Shown here: positions 52,147-60,431 of the stretch, piece after piece | How positions within the stretch are numbered: position 1 is the stretch's first letter | How the letters are laid out: each line of letters opens with the position of its first letter | From: Alphaproteobacteria bacterium | Lineage (GTDB): Bacteria > Pseudomonadota > Alphaproteobacteria > JAJUGE01 | Reading direction: 5' to 3' | Assembly: GCA_029268305.1 (NCBI GenBank) | Contig: JAJUGE010000002.1 | Location: 1-64,000, forward strand | DNA length: 64,000 nt | The notes under the pieces: generated by a model | Databases searched by the model: none | Told to the model about the DNA's origin: nothing | The model's input: only the letters and a program-made list of their open reading frames with translations | Program-made: the position numbers and the translations under genes

Positions 52147-52956
52147 CTAGGACTGGCGCTCCGCCCTTCTTCTGCGAAGCCGCTCCACCACCTCGCCCGT
52201 CATCCGTGTCGGCTCGTCGGAATCGAACGCGCGGGCGAAGTTACGGATGCCCTCCTGAATGGCGTCATTTACCGGCAATGCCTCCCAGAGCCGGACCAGC
52301 TCCTTCTGCAGCCGGATGGCGCGCGGTCCGGCCTCGACGATCGCCGCGACCCAGCTCTCGACGGCGTCATCCAGATCTTCCGCGAGCACGACCTTCTCCA
52401 CGAGGCCCCATTCCACGGCCTCGGCAGCGCTGATGTTCTCACCGGTGTAAACGAGCTGCTTGGTGCGCCCCCAGCCGATCAGCTGCGGGAAGAGAGCGGC
52501 CTCGACCACCGAGGGTAACCCGATCTTCACCTCGGGCATGCCGAAGACTGCGCCTTCCGTCGCCACCCGCAAGTCGCAGGCGGCCATCACCTCGACGCCG
52601 GCGCCGAGGCAGATCCCGTTGACGCGGGCGATCACCGGCACCGGCAGGTCCCGGATCGACTTGCTCATGGCATGGACGCGGCTGATGAAGGCGCGCGCCG
52701 TGTTCCGGTCCAGGCTATTGAGTTCGAACACGTCGGCGCCACCGACAAAGGCGCGTTCGCCCTCGCCTGTGATGACGAGCACACGCAGCTGCTCGTCCTT
52801 CGAAAGTTCGGTGACCGCATCGACGAACGCCTCCATAACCACGGACGAGAGGCTGTTCATCCGGGCGGCGTTCGCGATCGACAGATGAGCCACGTGGCCG
52901 CTGCTGCCGCGCTCCTCGATCCGGACCTTCACGGGGCCTTCCGCTGATTGAGGCAT
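52147..52956 (-). CDS. Enoyl-CoA hydratase/isomerase family protein
   Basis: 269 aa from the ATG at 52956; the longer frame upstream is a shadow of the SDR gene. Crotonase hallmarks are VAHLSIANAARMNSLSSVVM, GEGERAFVGGADVFEL and ARVNGICLGAGVEVMAACD, with GMPEVKIGLPSVVEAALFP carrying the usual catalytic Glu. It is distinct in sequence from the hydratase at 19327. Eight bases after the SDR gene, so co-transcribed with it. Confidence 0.89.
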   Translation of the reverse strand: MPQSAEGPVKVRIEERGSSGHVAHLSIANAARMNSLSSVVMEAFVDAVTELSKDEQLRVLVITGEGERAFVGGADVFELNSLDRNTARAFISRVHAMSKSIRDLPVPVIARVNGICLGAGVEVMAACDLRVATEGAVFGMPEVKIGLPSVVEAALFPQLIGWGRTKQLVYTGENISAAEAVEWGLVEKVVLAEDLDDAVESWVAAIVEAGPRAIRLQKELVRLWEALPVNDAIQEGIRNFARAFDSDEPTRMTGEVVERLRRRRAERQS

Positions 52957-52964
52957 GGGTACAC

Positions 52965-53747
52965 CTAGAAGAGTGAGTAGGCTCCGTCGATCACGAAGGT
53001 GTCGCCCGAGTGATAGGCGCTCGCGTCGCTGACGAGGTAGACGGCGATGCCGCCGAAATCCTCCTTCGTGCCCCAGCGTCCGGCGGGCACGCGCGGCAGC
53101 ACGGCATTGCGGAACTTGTCCCAGTTGAATGCACTCTCGGTCATCGCCGTCTCGATCCAGCCGGGCAGAATGGCGTTTGCGCGGATCCCGTGGCGGCCGA
53201 ACTCGACGGCCAACCCGCGCATCATCGAGATGACCGCACCCTTCGTGGCGCCGTAATGCTCGCCGCGCGCCTGCCCCATGATCGCCGCCAGGCTGCTGGT
53301 GACGGCGAGCGAGCCGCCCTTGCCGCGTTCCACCATGTGCCTCGCGGCGGAACGCAGGGTGAAGAAGGCGCCGTCGAGATTGACGCTGGTGACGCGGCGC
53401 CACTCCTCATAGCTCATGCCGACGAACCCGTCAGGAGCTCGGCGTCGGTCGCTGGAGACACCCGCGTTGGCGAAGCAGGCGTCGAGGTGCCCAAGCTCTG
53501 ACACCGTCTCTGCGAACCGGTCCAGTACCTCCTGTTCGTCGGCGACATTGCAGCGAAGCGCCACGACCCTGGTACCGAACGCTTCGAGCTCGGCACGAGC
53601 CGCTTCGTTCTTTTGCTCGTTCGTGCCCCAGATGCACACATCGGCGCCCGCCTGGGCCACCGCTTCGGCCATGCCCAGACCGATGCCGCTGTTGCCGCCG
53701 GTAATGAGGACTTTCTTTCCGGTCAGGTCGAAGGGCGTGTAGGCCAT
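52965..53747 (-). CDS. Short-chain dehydrogenase/reductase
   Basis: 260 aa from the ATG at 53747 (MAYTPFDLTGKKVLITGG). NAD(P) motif GGNSGIGLGMAEA (TGxxxGxG type), ACFANAGVSS (NAG motif) and active site SSLAAIMGQARGEHYGATKGA with Tyr-xxx-Lys. A classical SDR; cofactor probably NAD(H)/NADP(H); substrate unknown. It directly precedes the enoyl-CoA hydratase, suggesting a 3-hydroxyacyl or hydroxy-acid oxidation step (inference). Confidence 0.92.
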   Translation of the reverse strand: MAYTPFDLTGKKVLITGGNSGIGLGMAEAVAQAGADVCIWGTNEQKNEAARAELEAFGTRVVALRCNVADEQEVLDRFAETVSELGHLDACFANAGVSSDRRRAPDGFVGMSYEEWRRVTSVNLDGAFFTLRSAARHMVERGKGGSLAVTSSLAAIMGQARGEHYGATKGAVISMMRGLAVEFGRHGIRANAILPGWIETAMTESAFNWDKFRNAVLPRVPAGRWGTKEDFGGIAVYLVSDASAYHSGDTFVIDGAYSLF

Positions 53748-53784
53748 GCTTGCAGAGTCCTTGAACAGGTTCGAATGTGAGAAT

Positions 53785-55200
53785 TCATGTCCGGCAGCAG
53801 GGAGCGACGCCGATGCGTTGCCGTGCAGTGCCGAGAAGCCGTTCGAATGCCAACCCCGCGGCAATAACCCGCTCGTCTTCCCAGAGAGGTGCGAGAACCT
53901 GGAGGCCTACGGGCATTCCGGCAGCGTCGAGTGCAACCGGCATGCTCAGCCCGCAGAGGCGAAGCAGATTGCCGGGGAAGGTGTTGCGCAGGATCGCCAT
54001 GTTGTGGCGCGCGTATGCAGTGGCGTCCTCCACCTCAGTCACAGCCGGCGGCGTGATGGCGATCGTTGGCGTGAGGAGCACGTCCACTACCGCCAACCGC
54101 TCCGCCGCGGACCGGGCGAGCTCTTCCAGCCGATTCCTGCGGGCGAGGTAGTCGATCGCCGTCAGAGACTGTGCCGCCTCGAACCGAGCCGCCACCCTCG
54201 GGTCCAGCGTCTGCTGCCAGGGCTCCAGCTCAGTGGAGATGAAGGCAGCGAACTCGGGCCCCGCCAGACCGCCGACGGAGAAGATCTCCTGCGCCTCCAG
54301 CAGTTCCGGCACTTCGATGCGCTCGACCTTGAGCCCGCCGCGCTCCAGCTCCGCGATCGCCGCCTGCACGCCCTCCACAATGCCCGGACTGCAATCCTCG
54401 AAAAACCAGTCGCACACGCCGGCGCGAAGATCGCCTGGCGACTGCGCCATGAGCTGGGCGGCCGCGACGTCGGCGGGCTCCTCTATGAAGGGGTCGATCG
54501 CGGCGAAAGCGATCGCCGCGTCTGCAACCGTGCGGGTCAGGATCCCGGCACTGTCGAAAGTCGGGCTGAGGGGAACGATGCCTGTCGTGTCCCAACGGCC
54601 GACGCTCGTCTTGATGCCGACCGAGCCTGTCAGGCTCGCCGGGATACGCACGGAACCGGCTGTGTCGGTACCGAGAGCAAGCACGGCCGTGCCCTCATGA
54701 AGGCTGACACCGGCGCCACTGCTGGAGCCGCCCGGTACCCGGTGCGTTTCCCGATCCCACGGGTTTCGAGGCGCGCCCCAATGGGCGTTGGTGCCGACGC
54801 CGCCGAAGGCGAACTCGACGGTGTGCGTCTTGCCGGTTACGACGGCAAGGTTATGACGGACCGCCGCAACGACCTCGCCCTCCATCTCCCACTTCACCGG
54901 AAGCTGGCGCGGCGTGCCCGCGAATGTGGGGTACCCCGAGACGCCGTAGAGATCCTTGATTGAGACCGGCAGGCCCTGAAGTGGCCCGAGATCGACGCCG
55001 GCATCGAACGCGGCGTCGGCTGCAGCAGCCTGCCGGCGCAGACGATCCTCGTCCCAGGTCTTGTAGGCCCCGAGCGTGCCTTCGAGACGGTCATGATTCG
55101 CGATGACCCGCTCTGCGATATCCTGCGCCGTCGTCTCACGGTCACGCAGAGCGTCGGCGAGCTCGCCCAGCGAACATTCGATCGGATCGAAGTCGGTCAT
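53785..55200 (-). CDS. Amidase signature family enzyme
   Basis: 471 aa from the ATG at 55200 (MTDFDPIECSLGELAD); the frame is open upstream to 55614 but antisense to the GH9 gene. The Ser-cisSer-Lys triad is intact: K82 (PVSIKDLYGVSG), cis-Ser around S159 (PGGSSSGAGVS) and nucleophile S183 (TDTAGSVRIPAS). It resembles GatA, but no GatB/C are near, so it is a stand-alone amidase or allophanate/urea-amide hydrolase. First gene of the minus-strand five-gene run. Confidence 0.91.
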   Translation of the reverse strand: MTDFDPIECSLGELADALRDRETTAQDIAERVIANHDRLEGTLGAYKTWDEDRLRRQAAAADAAFDAGVDLGPLQGLPVSIKDLYGVSGYPTFAGTPRQLPVKWEMEGEVVAAVRHNLAVVTGKTHTVEFAFGGVGTNAHWGAPRNPWDRETHRVPGGSSSGAGVSLHEGTAVLALGTDTAGSVRIPASLTGSVGIKTSVGRWDTTGIVPLSPTFDSAGILTRTVADAAIAFAAIDPFIEEPADVAAAQLMAQSPGDLRAGVCDWFFEDCSPGIVEGVQAAIAELERGGLKVERIEVPELLEAQEIFSVGGLAGPEFAAFISTELEPWQQTLDPRVAARFEAAQSLTAIDYLARRNRLEELARSAAERLAVVDVLLTPTIAITPPAVTEVEDATAYARHNMAILRNTFPGNLLRLCGLSMPVALDAAGMPVGLQVLAPLWEDERVIAAGLAFERLLGTARQRIGVAPCCRT

Positions 55201-55325
55201 GATTCCATCCGCAGCGACGGTCGGTTCTCGCACACAGCTTTCGCTTGCCCGAAACAGACCATACATGAGGCTCCATCGGAAGACATCCGTCTGCAGATGG
55301 CCGGTTAGCTCCACGGAGTGCTGAC

Positions 55326-57092
55326 GTGACGAACGCGAGTTCGGGACCCGTCGTCGGGCGGCGGCAGTTTGGGAGCATGTTGCTGGGGGCGAGCGCGACT
55401 CTCGGCACTGCGTCCGGCCTCGGGCTCTGGCGACCGGCCGCTGGTGCCAGCCTGATTCCTGCAGTGGTGGTGAACCAGGTTGGATATCGCCCGGAGTTGC
55501 CGAAGCGGGCGCTTCTGATCGGCGCCGAGCTGATCCACGAAGCGCAGCTGGTCGACGTGAACCGCGGCACGACGGTGGCAGAGATCGTCCCGCAGCGGCG
55601 TCCGACGAGGACACCCTCCGGCGATCCCGTAGCGGTCCTGGATTTCAGTGAGCATGCCCACCCAGGCAGATACGTTATCCGGGCGGGGCAATGGCAATCC
55701 TATACCTTCGCGATCGAACGGTCGGTGTGGGAGCTCCCCATGGTGCTGCTCCTGCGCTCGTTCTATCTGCAGCGCTGCGGCGTCGCGGTCAGGGATAACA
55801 TCAGCGGCCTCTCGCATGGTCCCTGCCACCGCGACGACGCGTACGTGCGCCATGGCGACGCGCACCACACGGTCGGAGAGCGTCTAGATCTCGCCGGCGG
55901 CTGGCACGATGCTGGTGATTTCGGAAAGTATGTGGGACCGACCGCGGTCACGCTCGGCCGGCTGCTGACCCTGCTCGAGCAGCACGGCGAACTTTTCACA
56001 GACGGACAGCTGGTCATTCCGGAGAGCGGCGACGGTCGACCGGATGTCCTCAGCGAGGCCGCTGTAGGTCTAGACTGGCTGCTCGCGATGCAGCGTCCCG
56101 ACGGAGCCTTCTATCGAAAGGTCGCCGGCGAGTCATGGCCCGGTATGGTGATGCCGGAGGCCGATGGCCAGCGCCGATACGCCTACGGGCCCGCGACCTC
56201 GGACACCGCCAAGGCGACTGCCGCCCTGGCGCTCGGAGCCCGGCTGTGGCGGCCCTTCGATGCTGGTCGTGCGGAGCGATATCTCGCCGCCGCCGAGCGC
56301 GGTTGGCGCCATTTGAAGACGGTTCCGGAGCAGGTCGTCGACGACCGTGCGGGCGACGACGCCGGCTCAGGCAGGTATCTCTTCTCGGAGATAGACGACG
56401 AGGTGACCCTGACGCACGATCGGGATGACAGGGCGTGGGCGGCGGCAGAGCTCTACCTGACGACGCGGCAGGACAGCTATGAGGAGGCCTTCGAGCAGCT
56501 CGTGGCGCGGATGGACTACGGCCTGTTCGAGTGGAAGGACCCGTCACCCCTTGGTCTCGCCAATTATCTGTTCGCGTCCGGCCTCGGCGACGCTCGGGGT
56601 CTGAAGGAGCGGATTGGAGGCAAGCTGATTCGGCGGGCGAACCAGCTTCTCGAACGGGTAGAGGCGAGTAGTTACGGGATTGCGCTCGACGAGTTCAAAT
56701 GGGGCTCGAACAAGATGGCGGCAGAAGAGGGAATCACCCTCGCTCTCGCCTACCGGCTGACGCAACGCTCCGAATACCTCGTCGCTGCCGTCGGACAGCT
56801 CGATTATCTGCTCGGTCGTAACCATTTCAACAAGAGCTTTGTGACCGGCGTGGGGGCCGATCCGGTAATGAACATGCATCATCGCCTTGCGGTGGCGAGT
56901 GGCAGGCCGTTGCCGGGCTTCCTCGTCGGAGGTCCGAACGACGGTGCCCAGTCCGGCATCGCACCGAAAGGACGTGGTCCGCTCAGCTACGCCGACGATG
57001 CCGGTTCCTACGCCACAAATGAGAGCGCGATCGACTACAACGCATCCCTGCTGGGGCTGATCGGCGAACTGGCGACGGTGCGGCCGGTCTGA
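55326..57092 (+). CDS. Tat-exported glycoside hydrolase family 9 (endoglucanase-like)
   Basis: 588 aa with a GTG start. The N-terminus VGRRQFGSMLLGASATLG is a twin-arginine signal. An Ig-like CelD_N domain follows (PAVVVNQVGYRPELPKRALL). The (alpha/alpha)6 GH9 domain has GGWHDAGDFGKYV with D195/D198 (base and nucleophile-activating Asps) and NESAIDYNASLLG with E566 as proton donor. The usual GRNPxxxSFVTGxGxxxPxxxHHR segment is DYLLGRNHFNKSFVTGVGAD with MHHR. It cleaves beta-1,4-glucans or related oligosaccharides outside the cytosol. No cellulosomal or carbohydrate-binding module is attached. Rare in this group of bacteria (general knowledge), so transfer is possible. Confidence 0.9.
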   Translation: MTNASSGPVVGRRQFGSMLLGASATLGTASGLGLWRPAAGASLIPAVVVNQVGYRPELPKRALLIGAELIHEAQLVDVNRGTTVAEIVPQRRPTRTPSGDPVAVLDFSEHAHPGRYVIRAGQWQSYTFAIERSVWELPMVLLLRSFYLQRCGVAVRDNISGLSHGPCHRDDAYVRHGDAHHTVGERLDLAGGWHDAGDFGKYVGPTAVTLGRLLTLLEQHGELFTDGQLVIPESGDGRPDVLSEAAVGLDWLLAMQRPDGAFYRKVAGESWPGMVMPEADGQRRYAYGPATSDTAKATAALALGARLWRPFDAGRAERYLAAAERGWRHLKTVPEQVVDDRAGDDAGSGRYLFSEIDDEVTLTHDRDDRAWAAAELYLTTRQDSYEEAFEQLVARMDYGLFEWKDPSPLGLANYLFASGLGDARGLKERIGGKLIRRANQLLERVEASSYGIALDEFKWGSNKMAAEEGITLALAYRLTQRSEYLVAAVGQLDYLLGRNHFNKSFVTGVGADPVMNMHHRLAVASGRPLPGFLVGGPNDGAQSGIAPKGRGPLSYADDAGSYATNESAIDYNASLLGLIGELATVRPV

Positions 57093-57176
57093 GCTTTGCT
57101 TGTCGTAAAGGTTGGTAAGGATTGCGTGGTAGGGTTCAGAGAGGTGTGCGAGAGCCGGCCATATGGATAGACGGCA

Positions 57177-58007
57177 ATGAAGGATAGTGAAGGCGGCTCC
57201 GGGGGCGACTTGGAGGAGAGCGCGTCGCAGGACAGTCGAACGAGAAGCATCCGCACGCGTCTGCGGGCGGTGCGGCACGTCTTCAATACACGACTGCGCG
57301 CTTATTTCATCGCCGGCGTTCTCGTAACGGCGCCAATCACCATCACCGTCTGGCTGGCTTGGGAGATCGTCGGCTTCTTCGACGCGCAGGTGCAGTCGCT
57401 GCTGCCGGCGCGGTACAATCCCGAGCACTATCTGCCATTCACGATACCGGGCATCGGGCTCCTGGTATTCATCACTGCGGTAACCTTGATCGGTGCGCTC
57501 ACCGCTGGTCTGATCGGGCGCACGGCGCTCTCGCTGGGCGAGCGCGTGCTGGCGAAGATGCCGGTAATCCGGACTGTTTACGGCGCACTGAAGCAGATCT
57601 TCGAGACGGTTCTGGCCCACAAGTCGGAAGCGTTCCGCCAAGTGGTCCTGTTCGAGTACCCTAGGCGCGGAATCTGGTGCATGGGCTTCGTCAGCGGTCG
57701 GACCGAGGGCGAAGTGCAGAACCTGACGGAGGACGAGGTCGTCAACGTCTTCCTCCCGACCACGCCGAACCCGACCTCGGGCTTTCTGCTGTTCGTCCCG
57801 AAAAAGGACTTGGTCATCCTCGACATGAGTGTCGAGGACGGGATCAAGATGGTGGTATCCGGTGGCATCGTGACGCCGCCAGATCGTCGTTCCGAACAGC
57901 AGAAGGCTCAGCCGAGATTCCCGCTGCGCGACACGATCGGTCGCGCGGTAGCCGACGAGGAGGCGGCCGTCGCACGTGCCGCCGACCGTCAGCCGGAGCG
58001 GATATAG
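57177..58007 (+). CDS. DUF502 family membrane protein
   Basis: 276 aa. A charged N-terminus is followed by two membrane helices, AYFIAGVLVTAPITITVWLA and IPGIGLLVFITAVTLIGALT. The family core then reads MPVIRTVYGALKQIFETVLA and FLPTTPNPTSGFLLFVPKKD. Function of DUF502 is unknown; in plants COV-like relatives affect vascular patterning. Its last 19 bases overlap the 3' end of the convergent recG. Confidence 0.88.
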   Translation: MKDSEGGSGGDLEESASQDSRTRSIRTRLRAVRHVFNTRLRAYFIAGVLVTAPITITVWLAWEIVGFFDAQVQSLLPARYNPEHYLPFTIPGIGLLVFITAVTLIGALTAGLIGRTALSLGERVLAKMPVIRTVYGALKQIFETVLAHKSEAFRQVVLFEYPRRGIWCMGFVSGRTEGEVQNLTEDEVVNVFLPTTPNPTSGFLLFVPKKDLVILDMSVEDGIKMVVSGGIVTPPDRRSEQQKAQPRFPLRDTIGRAVADEEAAVARAADRQPERI

Positions 58008-60115
58008 CGGATGGCAGCGTCGCGTCCGAACAGGTAGAGAAGCGTCTTCAGCGCCTCCCCCTGGGGAGAGGTCAAATCTGGATCCCGCTCCAGCACGAGC
58101 TTTGCGAATTGCTGCGCGTCGGCGAGAAGGTCGGCGTGGTGAGTGAGATCAGCGAGGCGCATGGCCGGTAAGCCACTTTGCCGCGTGCCCAGCACCTCAC
58201 CGGCGCCACGCAGCCTCAGGTCCTCCTCGGCGATCGTGAAGCCATCGTCGGTTCTTCTCATGGTGTCGAGACGGGCGCGTGCCGTGTCGTTGAGGGGCGC
58301 CGCGTAGAGCAGCAGGCAGGTCGAGCGCCAGGCGCCCCGTCCGACACGGCCACGGAGTTGGTGAAGCTGGGCGAGGCCGAAGCGCTCCGCATGCTCGATC
58401 ACCATCACCGTCGCCTCGGGGACATCCACCCCGACCTCGATCACCGTGGTCGAGACCAGTATCTCGATCTCGCCAGCGGCGAATGCCGCCATCACCGCAT
58501 CTTTTTCGGCGGCCTTGAGTCGCCCGTGGACGAGCCCTACGCGTCCGGGGAATCGGGCCGCGAGGTCGCGGTAGCGGGCTTCCGCGGCCGCCGCATCGAC
58601 CTGCTCGGACTCTTCGACCAGCGGACAGACCCAGTAGACCCTGGCTCCGCTCTCCAGGGCACGGGAGAGGCTGGCGACAACCTCCTCGATACGGGAAAGC
58701 GGGATCGTTCGCGTGTCGATCGGCTGTCTCCCGGCAGGCTTTTCGCGAAGAGCTGAATGGTCCAGGTCGCCGTATGCGGTGAGCGTCAGGGTGCGCGGGA
58801 TCGGTGTCGCCGTCATAACCAGAACATGCGTGCGCTGACCCTTCTCGGCGAGCCGCACCCGCTGATCCACCCCGAAGCGGTGTTGCTCGTCCACGACCGC
58901 GAGGGCCAGGTCGTGGAACACCACCTCGTCCTGAAACAAGGCGTGGGTGCCGACCACCACGCGGGCGGAACCGTCGGCGATACGGGCGAGGATCTCTCGC
59001 CGGGACTTGCCCTTCTCGCGCCCGGTGAGGAGGGCAACCTCGATCCCGACAGCCGAAGCCAGCCGCTCGATCGTGAACAGATGCTGCCTTGCGAGAATTT
59101 CGGTGGGGGCCATCAGCGCAGCCTGTGCCCCTGCCTCGATCACATCCGCCATCGCGAGGAAGGCGACGACGGTCTTGCCGCTTCCGACGTCACCCTGGAG
59201 CAGGCGAAGCATCCGCTTTCCGCTGGCCAGATCGCCCGCAAACTCCGCAAGCGCCTGACGTTGGGATCGCGTGAGCTGGAAAGGCAGAACTGCCTCCGCA
59301 GCTTGCCGCAATCTTCCGCCGGAAGGGAACGCGCGCGCCGCCTGCCGTCGCTGCCGGGCGCGTATGATGGCCAATGCAAGCTGGCTCGCCACCAACTCGT
59401 CGAAGGCGAGCCGCATCCGGGCAGAGCTCTCGGGAAGGAGATCATCCGAGGAGTTCGGGGCATGCACCCGCGAAAGCGCCTCTCGCCAGGATGGCCACCG
59501 CCTGCCGCTCCGGATCGAACCATCGATCCACTCGGGCAGCTCCGGTGCCCGATCTATGGCGGCCATGATAGCGCGGCGAAGCACCTTCGGGCTCAGCCCC
59601 GCCGTCAGCGGATAGACCGGCTCGACTGTCATGCGCTCGTCGAATTCTTCGGGAGGAACGACGTGGTCGGGGTGGGTGATCTGCCGTTCGCCGTGAAATG
59701 TCTCGAGAGTGCCGCTGACGATCCGGGTGCTGCCCGGGGGGAGCAGCTTCATCAGGTAGTCCGGACGGGCATGGAAGAAGACGAGGTGGAGGAATCCGGT
59801 TTCGTCGGCACAGCGCACGCGATAGGGAAAGCGGCGCGCGGACGGCGGCAAGTGAGCTTCCACCTGCAGTGTAAGGGTGGCGATGCGGCCGGGCTCGGCC
59901 TCCGAAACTTTCGGGCGGAACCGGCGATCTATAAGTCCGGTCGGGATGTGCCAGCAGAGATCGACGACGAGAGGCCCGGCCACCTTCTCGATCAGCTTCG
60001 CCACTCTGGCGCCGACGCCAGGCAGAGCCGTGACCGGAGCGAAAAGCGGGTACAGGATTTCGGGACGCACGCGGTTCCGCCTATGGTCTTGCGGGCTCGA
60101 GCGGACTGCTGACAT
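57989..60115 (-). CDS. recG: ATP-dependent DNA helicase RecG
   Basis: 708 aa. The N-terminal wedge (OB) domain is followed by the helicase core: GDVGSGKTVVAFLAM (Walker A), DEQHRFGVDQRV (motif II), TATPIPRTLTLTAYGD (motif III) and VIEHAERFGLAQLHQLRGRVG (motif VI). The C-terminal RecG wedge segment is present. It remodels stalled replication forks and branched DNA. Convergent with DUF502, sharing 19 coding bases; divergent from sdhE. Confidence 0.96.
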   Translation of the reverse strand: MSAVRSSPQDHRRNRVRPEILYPLFAPVTALPGVGARVAKLIEKVAGPLVVDLCWHIPTGLIDRRFRPKVSEAEPGRIATLTLQVEAHLPPSARRFPYRVRCADETGFLHLVFFHARPDYLMKLLPPGSTRIVSGTLETFHGERQITHPDHVVPPEEFDERMTVEPVYPLTAGLSPKVLRRAIMAAIDRAPELPEWIDGSIRSGRRWPSWREALSRVHAPNSSDDLLPESSARMRLAFDELVASQLALAIIRARQRRQAARAFPSGGRLRQAAEAVLPFQLTRSQRQALAEFAGDLASGKRMLRLLQGDVGSGKTVVAFLAMADVIEAGAQAALMAPTEILARQHLFTIERLASAVGIEVALLTGREKGKSRREILARIADGSARVVVGTHALFQDEVVFHDLALAVVDEQHRFGVDQRVRLAEKGQRTHVLVMTATPIPRTLTLTAYGDLDHSALREKPAGRQPIDTRTIPLSRIEEVVASLSRALESGARVYWVCPLVEESEQVDAAAAEARYRDLAARFPGRVGLVHGRLKAAEKDAVMAAFAAGEIEILVSTTVIEVGVDVPEATVMVIEHAERFGLAQLHQLRGRVGRGAWRSTCLLLYAAPLNDTARARLDTMRRTDDGFTIAEEDLRLRGAGEVLGTRQSGLPAMRLADLTHHADLLADAQQFAKLVLERDPDLTSPQGEALKTLLYLFGRDAAIRYIRSG

Positions 60116-60163
60116 GCCGTTGGGACGGGCCTATATCGTACGCAGCCGAGAGGGAGAAGGGCA

Positions 60164-60427
60164 ATGACGCACTCGATCGAGGTCCGGCGGAAGCGGCTGC
60201 GATTCCGAAGCTGGCATCGCGGAACCAAGGAGGCGGATCTCATATTGGGCCGCTTCGCCGATACATATCTGGATACCTTCGACGAGGAGCAACTCGACGT
60301 CTACGAGTGGCTCCTGGATCAGAGCGATCCCGACATCTACGACTGGATCACCGGCCGCACCCCAGTTCCCGCGGTCTTCGATCACCACGTTACGCGTTTG
60401 CTTTCCTCTTTCAAGGTAACGGTCTAG
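60164..60427 (+). CDS. sdhE: SdhE/CptB-type FAD assembly factor
   Basis: 87 aa helical protein. The flavinylation motif is RSWHRGTKEADLILGRF (RGxxE-like) near residue 15, followed by DEEQLDVYEWLLDQSDPDIYDWITGR. It attaches or delivers FAD to succinate dehydrogenase-type flavoproteins. AGAGGGAGAAGGGCA precedes the ATG. In this genome both an ordinary SdhA (elsewhere) and the unusual flavoprotein at 24271 could be clients. Four bases before mfd, co-transcribed. Confidence 0.9.
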   Translation: MTHSIEVRRKRLRFRSWHRGTKEADLILGRFADTYLDTFDEEQLDVYEWLLDQSDPDIYDWITGRTPVPAVFDHHVTRLLSSFKVTV

Positions 60428-60431
60428 CTCC

